A stretch of DNA of 64,000 nt, taken from positions 3,598,501 through 3,662,500 of the forward strand of contig NZ_JADBEG010000001.1 in the NCBI RefSeq assembly GCF_014873755.1. The letters are read 5' to 3'. Shown piece after piece: positions 34,946-43,468 of the stretch. The translations under genes and the position numbers were made by a program. The number at the start of each line of letters is the position of its first letter. The stretch's first letter is position 1. The notes beneath the pieces were generated by a model. That model saw only the letters and a list, made by a program, of their open reading frames with translations. It was not told the DNA's origin and ran no database searches. This DNA comes from Amycolatopsis lexingtonensis. Lineage in GTDB: Bacteria; Actinomycetota; Actinomycetes; Mycobacteriales; Pseudonocardiaceae.

Positions 34946-35027
34946 CCTGACCACCGAAGCCGTCGTCGCGGACAAACCCGAGGCGAAGGACAAGAACCCG
35001 GCGCCCGCCGACGACCCGGACTACTGA
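34944..35027 (+). pseudogene. C-terminal tail of a GroEL-type chaperonin gene
   Basis: The frame reads SLTTEAVVADKPEAKDKNPA then PADDPDY and a TGA. LTTEAVVADKPE is the near-invariant last helix of actinobacterial GroEL. Only 27 codons remain. It indicates that a groEL gene or copy once lay here and lost everything but its end. Confidence 0.65.
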
Positions 35028-35102
35028 CCGGTGCCCACGCACACCGCCGGGCGATACCGCCTTGGCGGCCGAGCAGCTCGCGACGAACGGAGGAACAACC
35101 CC

Positions 35103-35504
35103 ATGGGGCTGAGCAAAGTCTGGATCCGCACCCTCAGCGACAGTCTCTTGCGCGCCGACCAGGTCGTCGGCCTGACCTCGCACGCCGCGCCGTCGCTTCC
35201 CGGCAAGGCACCGCGGTGGCTGCTGGACGCCACCGTCTCCGTCCCCGCGGGCAGCGGTGCGGGCGGAAGCGGCTGGGACATCGGCATCCTCCACCGCACC
35301 CTCGCCCAGACCCGGGTCGAACCGGTCGGCGCGCCGCAAGAGCTCGACCGGCTCCTCGCCCGCCTGGACCGGCCGGAAACCGCCGGCATCATCACGCCGT
35401 CACCGGCCGACGGAAGCATCCTGTTCGCCTTCACCTCGTTCACCGGCGACCCCGATCTGGCGGGAGTCCCCGATCCGGCACGGCGAGAGGCACTGGTCGG
35501 CTGA
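35103..35504 (+). CDS. hypothetical protein, 133 aa
   Basis: The ATG at 35103 has a good GGAGG upstream. The protein (MGLSKVWIRTLSDSLLRADQ; HRTLAQTRVEPVGAPQELDR) has balanced composition, no membrane segment and no recognised domain. It lies right after the GroEL remnant and before a convergent oxidoreductase. Confidence 0.65.
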   Translation: MGLSKVWIRTLSDSLLRADQVVGLTSHAAPSLPGKAPRWLLDATVSVPAGSGAGGSGWDIGILHRTLAQTRVEPVGAPQELDRLLARLDRPETAGIITPSPADGSILFAFTSFTGDPDLAGVPDPARREALVG

Positions 35505-35566
35505 CGAGCCGAAACCCGGCAGGCTGCGGCCCGGAGAATTCGTCCCGGGCCGCACTTGCGTTCCGG

Positions 35567-36490
35567 TCACTGGGGAACGAGCACGATCTTGCCGCGCGTG
35601 TGCCGGCGCATCAGGGCGCGATAGGCCTCTCGGACCTCGCCGAGCGGGTAGGTGGCGGCGATCGGGACCTCGAGATCGCCCGCCGCGACCAGCTTCACCA
35701 GTTCGGTCAGCACCTCGACGTTCGCGGAGCCGGTCATGCCCTCGGCCTTGACGCCGGTCCGCGCCGCGCCGGCGAAGTCGATGATCGTGTTGATCCGGTC
35801 CTTCGCCACGCCCAGCTCCAGCGCCAGGTCGACGTAGCCGTCGCCGAAGTTGTCGACGAACGCGTCGACGCCCTCCGGCGCCAGCTCGCGGATCCGGTTC
35901 AGCACGCCGTCGCCGTAGGCCACGGGGAGCACGCCGTGCTCGCGCAGCCAGGCGTGGTTGAACTCGCCGGCCAGCCCGATGACGGTGGCTCCGGTGTGGC
36001 GGAGCAGCTGGACGGTCAGCGAGCCGACCCCGCCTGCGGCACCCGCGACGACGATCGTGTCGCCCGGACCGGCGCCGACGGCCCGCACGTTCGCGTGCGC
36101 GGTGGTGCCCGCGACGAACAGCGAGCCGCCGGCCTTCCACGACACCGCGGGGTCTCGCGGCACGAGGTGGGCGGCGGGAACGACGACCAGCTCGGCATGG
36201 CTGGACCGGGTGTCCACCCAGCCGATCACCTCGTCGCCTGCCGACCAGGTGCGCACCCCGCGGCCGACCTCTTCGATCACGCCGGCCAAGTCGCTGCCCT
36301 CCCCGGACGGGAACGTCGCGGGCCAGCGCTCGTGCAGCGCGCCGAGCCGGATCGCGTTCTCGCCGGGGTTGATCCCCGCGGCCCGCACGCGCACCAGCAC
36401 CTCGCCGTCGGCCGGCGACGGCCGGGGCACCTCCCGCACCTCCAGCACGTCGATGTCGCCGTAGTTGTCGAACCGCACTGCCTGGGGCAT
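35567..36490 (-). CDS. NADPH:quinone-oxidoreductase-like MDR enzyme
   Basis: A 307-residue zinc-independent medium-chain dehydrogenase/reductase. The N-terminal GroES-like half has VRVRAAGINPGENAIRLGAL and the cofactor domain has the glycine motif VAGAAGGVGSLTVQLL. The C-terminal half ends RHTRGKIVLVPQ. The ATG at 36490 has GGAAGGAG upstream. Such enzymes reduce quinones or enones. It is divergent from an AraC-type regulator that probably controls it. Confidence 0.9.
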   Translation of the reverse strand: MPQAVRFDNYGDIDVLEVREVPRPSPADGEVLVRVRAAGINPGENAIRLGALHERWPATFPSGEGSDLAGVIEEVGRGVRTWSAGDEVIGWVDTRSSHAELVVVPAAHLVPRDPAVSWKAGGSLFVAGTTAHANVRAVGAGPGDTIVVAGAAGGVGSLTVQLLRHTGATVIGLAGEFNHAWLREHGVLPVAYGDGVLNRIRELAPEGVDAFVDNFGDGYVDLALELGVAKDRINTIIDFAGAARTGVKAEGMTGSANVEVLTELVKLVAAGDLEVPIAATYPLGEVREAYRALMRRHTRGKIVLVPQ

Positions 36491-36544
36491 GGGCCTCTCC
36501 TTCCGGGCTCTTTGTTCCGAGAGCCAGCAAACCCGAGCCGGAAG

Positions 36545-36557
36545 GCATGATCCATGC
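36545..36557. promoter_or_regulatory. inverted repeat between MDR and araC-type genes
   Basis: GCATG-ATC-CATGC is a perfect 13-bp inverted repeat in the 86-bp divergent gap. It may be an operator for the adjacent AraC-type protein. Evidence is symmetry and position only. Confidence 0.35.
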
Positions 36558-36576
36558 TGGATCCGCGCGAAAAAAT

Positions 36577-37521
36577 ATGCGATCGTCTCATGCCGTGGAC
36601 GTCCTGACGGATCTGTTGCAGCGCTCACGGGCGCGCGGTGCCGCGTTCTCGCATTCGACCGCGCGCGGAGCATGGGGCGTCGAGTTCCCCACGGGCGCCA
36701 AGCTCGCGATCCACGGCATCCTCGGCGGCGAGGCGTTCGCCTGGACCGACGACCCCGGCCGGTCCCGCCGGGTGCTCCCCGGCGACGTCGTCCTCATCCG
36801 CGGCCCGGTCCGGCAGTTCATGGCCCACACTCCGGGCGCCGCCGTGGTGCCGTTCGCCTACGAGCTCTGCACCACCACGGCGGGAGGTGCGCGGCGGATG
36901 AAGTTCGGCGGTGAGTCGGGCGACCCCACCACGTTCTTCTGCGGCGCGTACACGTTCGAAGGCGAACTCTGCGCCGGGCTGCTCTCCGGGCTACCGGAGC
37001 TGACCGTGGTGCGCCCGCGCGCCGGATCGAGCCTCCGGGCGATCCTCGACGTGTTCGCCGCCGAAATCCTCCGCGACGCGCCCGGCCAGCAAGCCTTGCT
37101 CGACAGCCTGCTCGACGTCGTCCTGGTGCAGGCGCTGCGCGAACAGCTCACTGCCGACGTGCAGGCCGCACCCGCCTGGTTCCGCGCGATGGACGATCCG
37201 GCGGTCGGAGCCGCGTTGCGTGCCGTGCACGAAACCCCGGCCCGCGCCTGGACGGTCGCCGACCTCGCCGGCGAGGCGTCGCTGTCCCGCGCGACGTTCG
37301 CGCGCCGGTTCACCTCGCTGCTCGGCGTGGCCCCGCTGACCTACGTCAACGACTGGCGGATGGCGCTGGCGCGCGAGCAGCTGCGCGAAGGCGACGCAAG
37401 CCTGGCCGCGATCGCGCATTCCCTGGGATACGCCTCGGAATTCTCCTTCGCCGCGGCCTTCAAACGCCACCACGGCACCCCGCCCGGCCGCTGGCGGACG
37501 TCGAAGGCGATCGCGGGCTGA
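36577..37521 (+). CDS. AraC-family regulator with cupin (Cupin_6) N-terminus
   Basis: A protein of about 314 residues. The N-terminal half matches the cupin-6 domain common in actinobacterial AraC regulators (FPTGAKLAIHGILGGEAFAW; VLPGDVVLIRGP). The C-terminus has the double helix-turn-helix (LAGEASLSRATFARRFTSLL; SLGYASEFSFAAAFKRHHG). The start is uncertain: ATG 36577 is given, GTG 36595 is equally possible, and neither has a clear ribosome-binding site. Confidence 0.87.
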   Translation: MRSSHAVDVLTDLLQRSRARGAAFSHSTARGAWGVEFPTGAKLAIHGILGGEAFAWTDDPGRSRRVLPGDVVLIRGPVRQFMAHTPGAAVVPFAYELCTTTAGGARRMKFGGESGDPTTFFCGAYTFEGELCAGLLSGLPELTVVRPRAGSSLRAILDVFAAEILRDAPGQQALLDSLLDVVLVQALREQLTADVQAAPAWFRAMDDPAVGAALRAVHETPARAWTVADLAGEASLSRATFARRFTSLLGVAPLTYVNDWRMALAREQLREGDASLAAIAHSLGYASEFSFAAAFKRHHGTPPGRWRTSKAIAG

Positions 37522-37604
37522 GCCGAGGGTCCGCGGAAGCCGGGGCACGGCACCCGGAGTGCGGGCTTGCGTTCGAGCGCGCTCGAAGCCATAGCGTCGC
37601 CGCC

Positions 37605-39056
37605 ATGACGACACAGACCTGGATCATCACCGGCGCGACCCGCGGCTTCGGACGCGCACTGGCGGAATCGGCACTGGCGGCGGGCTACAACGTGGTGACC
37701 GCGGCGCGCCGGCCCGAGAGCGTGTTCGACCTGGAGGCCGAGTACCCGGACCGCTGCCTGGGCGTGAAGTTCGACGCCCGCGACACCACGGCGGCCGCGG
37801 ACCTGGTCAAGGACACCATCGACCGCTTCGGACAGCTCAACGTCCTGATCAACAACGCAGGCCGCGCGGTGGTCGGCGCCGTCGAAGAGTTCAGCGACGC
37901 GCAGCTGCGTGAGCTGATGGACCTGCATCTGTTCGGAACGGCTGCGCTCGTACGTGCCGCGCTGCCCGGGATGCGCGAACGCGGATCCGGGACGATCGTG
38001 CAGCTGAGCAGCCAGGGCGGGCGGCAGTCCTTCCCCGGCGTGGCCGCGTATTCGGCGTCGAAGTTCGCCCTCGAAGGCTGGTCGGAGTCGCTGGCGGGCG
38101 AGGTCGCCGGTTTCGGCATCCGGGTGATGCTCGTGGAGCCGAGCCGGTTCCGGACCGGGTTCAACGAGACCGACGTGCTGGAGTTCGCGGAGCCATCGGA
38201 GGTCTACCGCGACGTGCTCGCCAGGGTGCGCGCGGACATGGCCGGTGCCGACGGCCGCCAGGAAGGCGATCCGGTGCGGGCCGCGGACATCATCGTGTCC
38301 CTCGTGCACGGCGACGACGTGCCGCTGCGGCTGCCGCTGGGCAGCGAGGCCGTCGAGCGGCTCACCCGGGCCTACCGGCGCGACCTCGACGGCGTCGAGC
38401 GGTGGGCCGAGACCGCCCGCAGCGCCGACTTCACCGACGTCCCGCCGTCGTCGCGGCCGATCGAGGCTGCACGGCATGGCCACGGACGAACTGCTGACCA
38501 GGGCGCTGGCGATGCTGGGCGAAGACGACGTGTCGGTCGATGCCATCCACCGGCTCACCGACGTGGGCGGGATGACCGGGCCGATGACAATCGCCGAGGT
38601 CGCCGACATGCTCGACGTCTCGCCGCACACGCTGCGCTACTACGAACGTGCCGGGCTGGTCGAGGTCGGCCGCGACAGCAGCGGATACCGCGTCTACGAC
38701 GAAGAAGCGGTGCGGCGCCTGGTGTTCCTGACCCGGATGCGGCTGTCCGGGATGCCGATGCGCGACCTGCAGCACTACATCGCGCTCCTCGACGCCGGCG
38801 ACGGCACCGTGCCCGAGCGGCTCGACATGCTCATCGAGCACCGCGACACGATCCGCCGCCGGATCCGGGAGCTGACGCTGTCCCTCGCGGCAACCGAGTA
38901 CAAGATCGCCACCTACGGCGGTGCGACGGGGCCGGACGTGACCGTCCGGGCGGAGCAGTCCTGACCGTCGCTTTGCCGGACGGAGTCACCCAGCCGACTC
39001 CGTCCGACACCTTCGTGATGCCGCAGCAGTCTTTGGTTGGGACGTACTCCGCCTAG
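37605..39056 (+). CDS. short-chain dehydrogenase with run-on C-terminus
   Basis: The first 280 residues are a complete classical SDR: TGATRGFGRALAESAL, NNAG, serine in QLSSQGG and catalytic YSASK. The domain should end near 38455 (ARSADFTDVPPSSRP), but there is no stop; the frame stays open as Arg-rich low-complexity sequence for about 600 bp through the MerR gene, ending at 39056. Either a stop codon was lost or an indel lies near 38460. The functional part is 37605-38455. Confidence 0.82.
   Translation: MTTQTWIITGATRGFGRALAESALAAGYNVVTAARRPESVFDLEAEYPDRCLGVKFDARDTTAAADLVKDTIDRFGQLNVLINNAGRAVVGAVEEFSDAQLRELMDLHLFGTAALVRAALPGMRERGSGTIVQLSSQGGRQSFPGVAAYSASKFALEGWSESLAGEVAGFGIRVMLVEPSRFRTGFNETDVLEFAEPSEVYRDVLARVRADMAGADGRQEGDPVRAADIIVSLVHGDDVPLRLPLGSEAVERLTRAYRRDLDGVERWAETARSADFTDVPPSSRPIEAARHGHGRTADQGAGDAGRRRRVGRCHPPAHRRGRDDRADDNRRGRRHARRLAAHAALLRTCRAGRGRPRQQRIPRLRRRSGAAPGVPDPDAAVRDADARPAALHRAPRRRRRHRARAARHAHRAPRHDPPPDPGADAVPRGNRVQDRHLRRCDGAGRDRPGGAVLTVALPDGVTQPTPSDTFVMPQQSLVGTYSA
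38476..38964 (+). CDS. MerR-family regulator
   Basis: A 162-residue protein with a MerR winged helix at about residues 36-104 (MTIAEVADMLDVSPHTLRYY, ERAGLVEVGRDSSGYRVY) and a dimerisation helix after it. It has no cysteine cluster for metal binding, so it is of the small-molecule or redox type. The ATG at 38476 has GAGG upstream. The gene lies wholly within the run-on frame of the SDR on the same strand; the MerR frame is the real one by composition. Confidence 0.85.
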   Translation: MATDELLTRALAMLGEDDVSVDAIHRLTDVGGMTGPMTIAEVADMLDVSPHTLRYYERAGLVEVGRDSSGYRVYDEEAVRRLVFLTRMRLSGMPMRDLQHYIALLDAGDGTVPERLDMLIEHRDTIRRRIRELTLSLAATEYKIATYGGATGPDVTVRAEQS

Positions 39057-39987
39057 GGCGTGTCCTGTAAGCGGTTGAGCTGGACCTCTGGTAGTTGTGC
39101 CCGGTGGTTGGTCGCGGTGAGTTGACGGACAAGGCGTGGGCGGTGATCGCGCCGTTGCTGCCGCCGCAGCAGGGCGGTGGCCGGCGGTGGCGGGATCACC
39201 GTCAGGTGATCAACGCGATCCTGTGGAAGCTGCGCACTGGTGCTCCGTGGCGTGACCTGCCCGAACGCTATGGCCCGTGGAAGACCGCGCACGAACGGCT
39301 GCGGTTGTGGACCAAGGACGGCACCTGGGACAAGATCCTCGACCGGGTGATCGTCAAAGACGACGCTGTCGGCGACCTCGAGTGGATCATCTCGGTCGAC
39401 TCCAGCGTGGTCCGGGCACACCAGCATGCCGCTGGCGCCCGGAAAAAAGGGGATGCAGCGACGGAATCGAAGCCCTCGCCTGCGACGGGGAAGGACTCGG
39501 CCGGTCCCGCGGCGGACTGAGCACCAAGATCCACCTCGCCGTCGAAGGGCGAGGCCTGCCGATACGGATCCTGCTTACCCCAGGCCAAGCGGGAGACAAC
39601 CCGCAGTTGCTTCCGCTGCTGGACGGCATTAGCGTCGCCCGGATCGGACCAGGCCGGCCCCGCTGTCGTCCGGAGACGGTGATCGCGGACAAGGCGTATT
39701 CGCATCCTTCGACCCGCCGGGCGATGCGAGACCGGCAGATCGCCTTCGTCAGCCCGGAGCGGGACGACCAGATCGCCCGCCGCGCCGCCAAAGGCTCCCG
39801 CGGCGGGCGACCACCCGCATTCGATGCTGAGGTCTACAAGCAGCGCAACGTGGTCGAACGGTGCTTCAACCGGCTCAAGCAGTTCCGTGACCTGGCCACC
39901 CGCTACGCCAAACGCGCTGCCTACTACCAGGCCGAACTCACCATCGCCGCCATCGTGCTCTGGCTCCGATGACTTACAGGACAGCTC
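39057..39987 (+). mobile_element. IS5-family insertion sequence (IS427-like)
   Basis: Near-matching ends share TGTCCTGTAAG: it reads GGCGTGTCCTGTAAG at the left edge and, inverted, GAGCTGTCCTGTAAG at the right. CTAG flanks both sides (39053-39056 and 39988-39991) as a probable target duplication. Length about 931 bp and a two-frame transposase fit the IS427 group. The right CTAG contains the stop codon of the ABM gene. Confidence 0.82.
39104..39972 (+). CDS. IS5-family transposase, two frames joined by -1 frameshift
   Basis: The first frame (LTDKAWAVIAPLLPPQQGGG; DLEWIISVDSSVVRAHQHAA with the first catalytic Asp) ends at 39520. The second frame (HLAVEGRGLPIRILLTPGQA; VIADKAYSHPS with the second Asp; NVVERCFNRLKQFR with the Glu) runs to 39972. 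A run of six A at 39443-39448 after GG is a classic -1 slippage site. All DDE residues are present, so the element may be active. Confidence 0.85.
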
Positions 39988-40332
39988 CTAGCCCGGCAGC
40001 TCGACGAGCTGGACCAGCGCGCCGGCGTCGGCGGTGCTGTGCTGGGCCAGCTCGGTGAAGAAGTGCGCCACGTGGCCGGTCGCCAGGTGCGCCCGGAACG
40101 CCTCTGTGTCGGCGTAGATCTCGTACAGGTGGAAGACGCCCGGCTGCGCGGCGTCCCGGAAGGACCGGAACTCGACGCAGCCCGGCTCCCGCCGGACCGC
40201 CGCGGTGAGCCTCGAGATCGCCGCCGCCAGTTCGTCTTCGTGCCCGGGGATCGCCCGGACGACGGCCACCATCGGCCGCTCGCCGGGCGGGAGGTCGTCG
40301 GCGACCTCGGGCATGTACTGCCGCTCGCTCAC
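39988..40332 (-). CDS. antibiotic biosynthesis monooxygenase (ABM) domain protein
   Basis: A 114-residue single-domain ABM protein: MVAVVRAIPGHEDELAAAIS, REPGCVEFRSFRDAAQPGVF and FHLYEIYADTEAFRAHL. Such ferredoxin-like dimers act on aromatic or quinone compounds or detoxify them. The GTG at 40332 overlaps the stop of the MBL gene (GTGA). Its stop codon TAG lies in the target duplication of the IS5-family insertion, so the coding region stays intact. Confidence 0.88.
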   Translation of the reverse strand: MSERQYMPEVADDLPPGERPMVAVVRAIPGHEDELAAAISRLTAAVRREPGCVEFRSFRDAAQPGVFHLYEIYADTEAFRAHLATGHVAHFFTELAQHSTADAGALVQLVELPG

Positions 40333-41084
40333 CGGACCACCACGGGGGTTCCGGGCAGGACCATGCGGACTTCGGTCTCCGGGGCGAGCCGGGCCACGGC
40401 GTCGGCGTAGTGCCGCGGATCCTGGTCTCCCTTGGTGATCATCTTGTCGCCCAGCCGTCCACTGTGGAACGCGTAGTGGTGCGGGATGGCCATCGCCGGC
40501 TTCAGCGCGGCTGTCAGCCCGGCGGCCTCTTCGGCGTCCATGACGACCTGGGCGAGGTTCATCGGCCGGATGCACAGGCCGTTGGTCGGCAGGATGGCCA
40601 GGTCGACGGGTCCGAACCGGTCCGGGATTGTATCCAGCTCCGGGACGCGCAGCGAGTCGCCGCCGAAGAAGACCGTGCGCCCGCCGGCCTGGAGGACGAA
40701 CGTGACCTCGTGGACGCCGTGCTTGCCGGGCGTGGCGGTCACCGTCAGGTCGCCGACCGTCGCGGCTTCCCAGGCCTCGACGACGCGGACGTCGCTAAAT
40801 CCCCTGTCCCGCGCGATGGTCGCCACCGTGCCCGGGCCGATCAGCGGCGTGCCGAGGTCGAACCCGCCGTCCACGAGCGCGTCGAGGTCGCAGTGGTCGT
40901 AGTGCTCGTGGGTGACGACGAGTGCGTCGATCCGGCCGAGCGATCCGACGGTCGCCGCGACCGGTTCGCCTTGGTAGTAGGTCGCGGTTTGGGTGAACCA
41001 CGGGTCGGTGAGGACGCGGCTGCCGCCGATCTCGATCAGCTGGCAGGCGTGCCCGATCCGGGTCACGGTCAACGAAGTGCTCAT
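40329..41084 (-). CDS. MBL-fold metallo-hydrolase (UlaG-like)
   Basis: A 251-residue protein with the metal-binding motif VVTHEHYDHCDLDAL, GKHGVHEVTF, GGDSLRV and IPHHYAFHSG. The layout matches UlaG/RomA-like beta-lactamase-fold hydrolases that bind one or two zinc or manganese ions. It overlaps both neighbours by four bases (ATGA upstream, GTGA downstream), so hydrolase, MBL and ABM are co-translated. Confidence 0.9.
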   Translation of the reverse strand: MSTSLTVTRIGHACQLIEIGGSRVLTDPWFTQTATYYQGEPVAATVGSLGRIDALVVTHEHYDHCDLDALVDGGFDLGTPLIGPGTVATIARDRGFSDVRVVEAWEAATVGDLTVTATPGKHGVHEVTFVLQAGGRTVFFGGDSLRVPELDTIPDRFGPVDLAILPTNGLCIRPMNLAQVVMDAEEAAGLTAALKPAMAIPHHYAFHSGRLGDKMITKGDQDPRHYADAVARLAPETEVRMVLPGTPVVVR

Positions 41085-41872
41085 GCCTGCTCCCCGAGGT
41101 CGAGCAGCGCGCCCAGCAGTTCTTCGGGCGTTTCGAGCTGCGGTAGGTGGCCGGTGCGCGGGAGCAGGGTGAAGGTCGACATCGGGATCGCCGCGGCGTA
41201 GGCCTTTCCGTAGCCGGGGTCGACGATGCGGTCGCTCTCGCCCCACACCACGTGCACGGGGAGGTCGATGTCGCCGAGCCGGCCGGCGAGCGTCGGGTCG
41301 GACATGCTCGGGCCGGTGTAGCCGATGAGTGCCTGGATGTCCGGGCTGGGCCCGGTGCCGCCGCCCGGCGGGACGGGCGCCTTCGCGGGGTCGTGCCAGG
41401 AGTGCGCGCGGATCTCGTCGAGGCTCAGGCCGCTGACATCGGTCGGCGGGTGGCTGTCGACCTCGATGCCGATGCCGTCGATGATCACCGCGCCACTGAC
41501 GCGTGGGCTTTCCTGCAGGGCGATCTCGGCGGCGAGCCAGCCGCCGAAGGAGTTGCCGATCACCGTCACGTCGGTGAGGTCCAGCTCTTCCAGCAGCGCG
41601 ACGTACAGGCGTGCCAGCTCGGCCACGCCGGTGAGGCTTTCGGACTTGGGGGTGCCGCCGAAGCCCGGGTGGGTGGGCAGCAGCACCCGGGCATGGGTGC
41701 GTTCGGCGAGGAGGTCGGCGAAGCCGGACATCGTCGCGACCCCGCCTCCGCCGTGCAGCAGCAGGTACGGACGCGTGCGGTCGCGGTCTTCGACGGTCAC
41801 TTCGACCGGGCCGAGGGTGTGGGTTTCGGTGCGGGTGGGCCGGAGCGAGCCGGCAGCGGGAAACTTCGTCAT
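41081..41872 (-). CDS. alpha/beta hydrolase
   Basis: A 263-residue protein: oxyanion region LLLHGGGG, nucleophile elbow GNSFGG, acid in WGESDRIVD and catalytic His in RTGHLPQLE. It is the first gene of a three-gene operon and is divergent from a MarR gene with two operator-like repeats between them. Length and motifs are complete. Together with MBL and ABM enzymes it may form a short degradative or detoxification route; the substrate is unknown. Confidence 0.9.
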   Translation of the reverse strand: MTKFPAAGSLRPTRTETHTLGPVEVTVEDRDRTRPYLLLHGGGGVATMSGFADLLAERTHARVLLPTHPGFGGTPKSESLTGVAELARLYVALLEELDLTDVTVIGNSFGGWLAAEIALQESPRVSGAVIIDGIGIEVDSHPPTDVSGLSLDEIRAHSWHDPAKAPVPPGGGTGPSPDIQALIGYTGPSMSDPTLAGRLGDIDLPVHVVWGESDRIVDPGYGKAYAAAIPMSTFTLLPRTGHLPQLETPEELLGALLDLGEQA

Positions 41873-41878
41873 ATCAGG

Positions 41879-41905
41879 AACCTTATATAAGGTTTCTTAG
41901 ATAAG
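41879..41905. promoter_or_regulatory. two CTTA-N2-TAAG operators between hydrolase operon and marR gene
   Basis: AACCTTATATAAGGTT (41879-41894) is a perfect 16-bp palindrome and CTTAGATAAG (41896-41905) repeats its core. TACAGT at 41925-41930 is a -10-like element 7 bp before the ATG at 41938, pointing to a leaderless marR transcript. Autoregulation and control of the hydrolase operon are inferred. Confidence 0.68.
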
Positions 41906-41937
41906 CAACCTGTCTTTCGTGAGTTACAGTGAGGCCC

Positions 41938-42360
41938 ATGAAGTACCACCCGGGCGAAGTCTCGCTGGCCGTCAAGCGTCTGCAGCACCGGCACCACCGC
42001 GCACTGAGCCGCGCGCTGGCGCCGCTGGGCCTTTCCCTCGTGCAGTGGGACACCCTGCGCCACCTGCACCGCAAGCCGGACGCGTCGCTGCACGACCTGG
42101 CGGTGCTGACGTTCCAGACCGACCAGTCCTTCGGCTCGCTGGCGACGCGGATGGCCGAGCGAGGCCTGATCGAACGCGTCCCGGGACCGGGCCGGGCGGT
42201 GCGGCACCGGCTCACCGAGAAGGGCGCGCGCCTGCGCGCTGAAGGACAGGAGCTCGCCGACAAGGTCATCGAGTCTTCGTTCCGGGACTTGTCACCGGCC
42301 CAGATCGACGCGCTGGGCGACCTGCTGGCCATCGCGCTGGGACCCGATCCGACCGCTTAG
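41938..42360 (+). CDS. MarR-family regulator
   Basis: A 140-residue protein with the MarR winged helix at about residues 45-100 (ASLHDLAVLTFQTDQSFGSL; then RVPGPGRAVRHRLTEKG). The ATG at 41938 is chosen over a GTG at 41929 because the -10-like TACAGT overlaps that GTG. It likely represses itself and the divergent hydrolase/MBL/ABM operon. Confidence 0.88.
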   Translation: MKYHPGEVSLAVKRLQHRHHRALSRALAPLGLSLVQWDTLRHLHRKPDASLHDLAVLTFQTDQSFGSLATRMAERGLIERVPGPGRAVRHRLTEKGARLRAEGQELADKVIESSFRDLSPAQIDALGDLLAIALGPDPTA

Positions 42361-42446
42361 CGCGGCGCCCGCAGCCCCACGCGTTTTCGGCCCCGCGCAA
42401 GTGTCGTGTCCGGGCCCGCACGCCCGGAGGCACCACCGGTGTCCGG

Positions 42447-42530
42447 TCAGCGTGCGTAGGTCTCACCCCAGATGCACAATTCGCGCAGCACGGGCCCGAG
42501 CGCCTCGCCGGCTTCGGTGAGCTGGAGATC
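42447..42530 (-). pseudogene. C-terminal remnant of an HxlR-family regulator
   Basis: The minus strand encodes LQLTEAGEALGPVLRELCIW then GETYAR and a stop, the conserved end of HxlR/YybR regulators. The helix-turn-helix half is absent and upstream sequence belongs to an unrelated gene on the other strand. Confidence 0.55.
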
Positions 42531-43110
42531 GTCAGCCTGCTGGACCCGAACGGTGTTCCAGCCGTGGTGTTCACCGCCTCCCCCGTACTGCAGTGGCTCG
42601 GTAATACCGTCGGGCGTCCTGTCGGCGAGGACGACGCGCGGGATGGCCTGGCGTGCCTGCACCGGTTGAGCCTGATCACCTGTAAGCCGGATTCCGTGCC
42701 CCGGGCGGTGCGGGCCCATGCTTTGGTGCAGCGCGCCACCCGCGACAGCTTGTCCCGGGCTCGGCTGGCGGTCCTCGCGCACGCGGTAGCCGACGCTTTG
42801 GTCTTGGTGTGGCCGGCCGTCGAGAGGGATACTTTCCTGGGTCAGGTATTGCGGGCCAGTACCGATGCGCTGTCCGCGGCCAGCGACGCGTGCCTGTGGG
42901 AGCCGGCCGCGCACCCGCTGTTGTTCCGCGCCGGAACCAGCCTCGGACAGGTAGGTTCGGCCGCCCAAGCGATGCGCTACTATCAGAGGCTGCATGCCAC
43001 TGCGGTTCGTCGCCTGGGTTGTGACCATCCCGACGCCCTGGCTGCCCGTCACGGCCTCGCTCGATGGCGTGGCGAGGCGGTACACCAGCTGAATGAACCT
43101 TGGTTGCGAC
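42531..43110 (+). pseudogene. fragment of an NB-ARC/TPR STAND regulator
   Basis: The frame reads LLDPNGVPAVVFTASPVLQW, LVQRATRDSLSRARLAVLAH, LLFRAGTSLGQVGSAAQAMR and LGCDHPDALAARHGLARWRG. This is the winged-helix to TPR region of the long actinobacterial NB-ARC-TPR proteins. The P-loop part and the remaining repeats are missing. It begins exactly where the HxlR tail on the other strand ends, marking a rearrangement junction. Confidence 0.68.
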
Positions 43111-43468
43111 CGCAATTACCGCAGCGGCGCAAACGTACTTTCGTGCCGTCGAGCGAGCCGCTGGGACGCACGCACGTGCCGATGGACGGACGTTGGCGGA
43201 GCGCGATTGATCTCGAGGTGCTAGCTCGGCGGTCGCTGAGTTCGCGGGCCGGGCTGCGGGTGACCAGGCTAGGGGGCAGCCGTGCTGGGGACTCACAAGA
43301 CCCGGCTGCGCGGCCGCCGGATAGCCGACTGGTCCCGGATACGATGCGAGTCCGCATCGCCGCCCGCCTCGACGAACTCGTGGAAACCGGCCGCCGGGGT
43401 GGCTGCCCGGCGTCATCGGCCCTGTGGCGGAAGCCCAGCGCTCGGCGTGTCACGAAGGCCTCGCGTCG
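43111..43468. other. gap of 358 bp without recognisable gene
   Basis: Frames on both strands are open but have shadow-like composition, and no motif is recognised. It may hold further decayed sequence between the TPR fragment and the serine hydrolase. Confidence 0.4.

Noticed and set aside
34694..36550. 618-codon plus-strand gene from GH15 through the oxidoreductase
   Set aside because: Only the first 80 codons are GH15-like; the rest is antisense to a clear MDR oxidoreductase.
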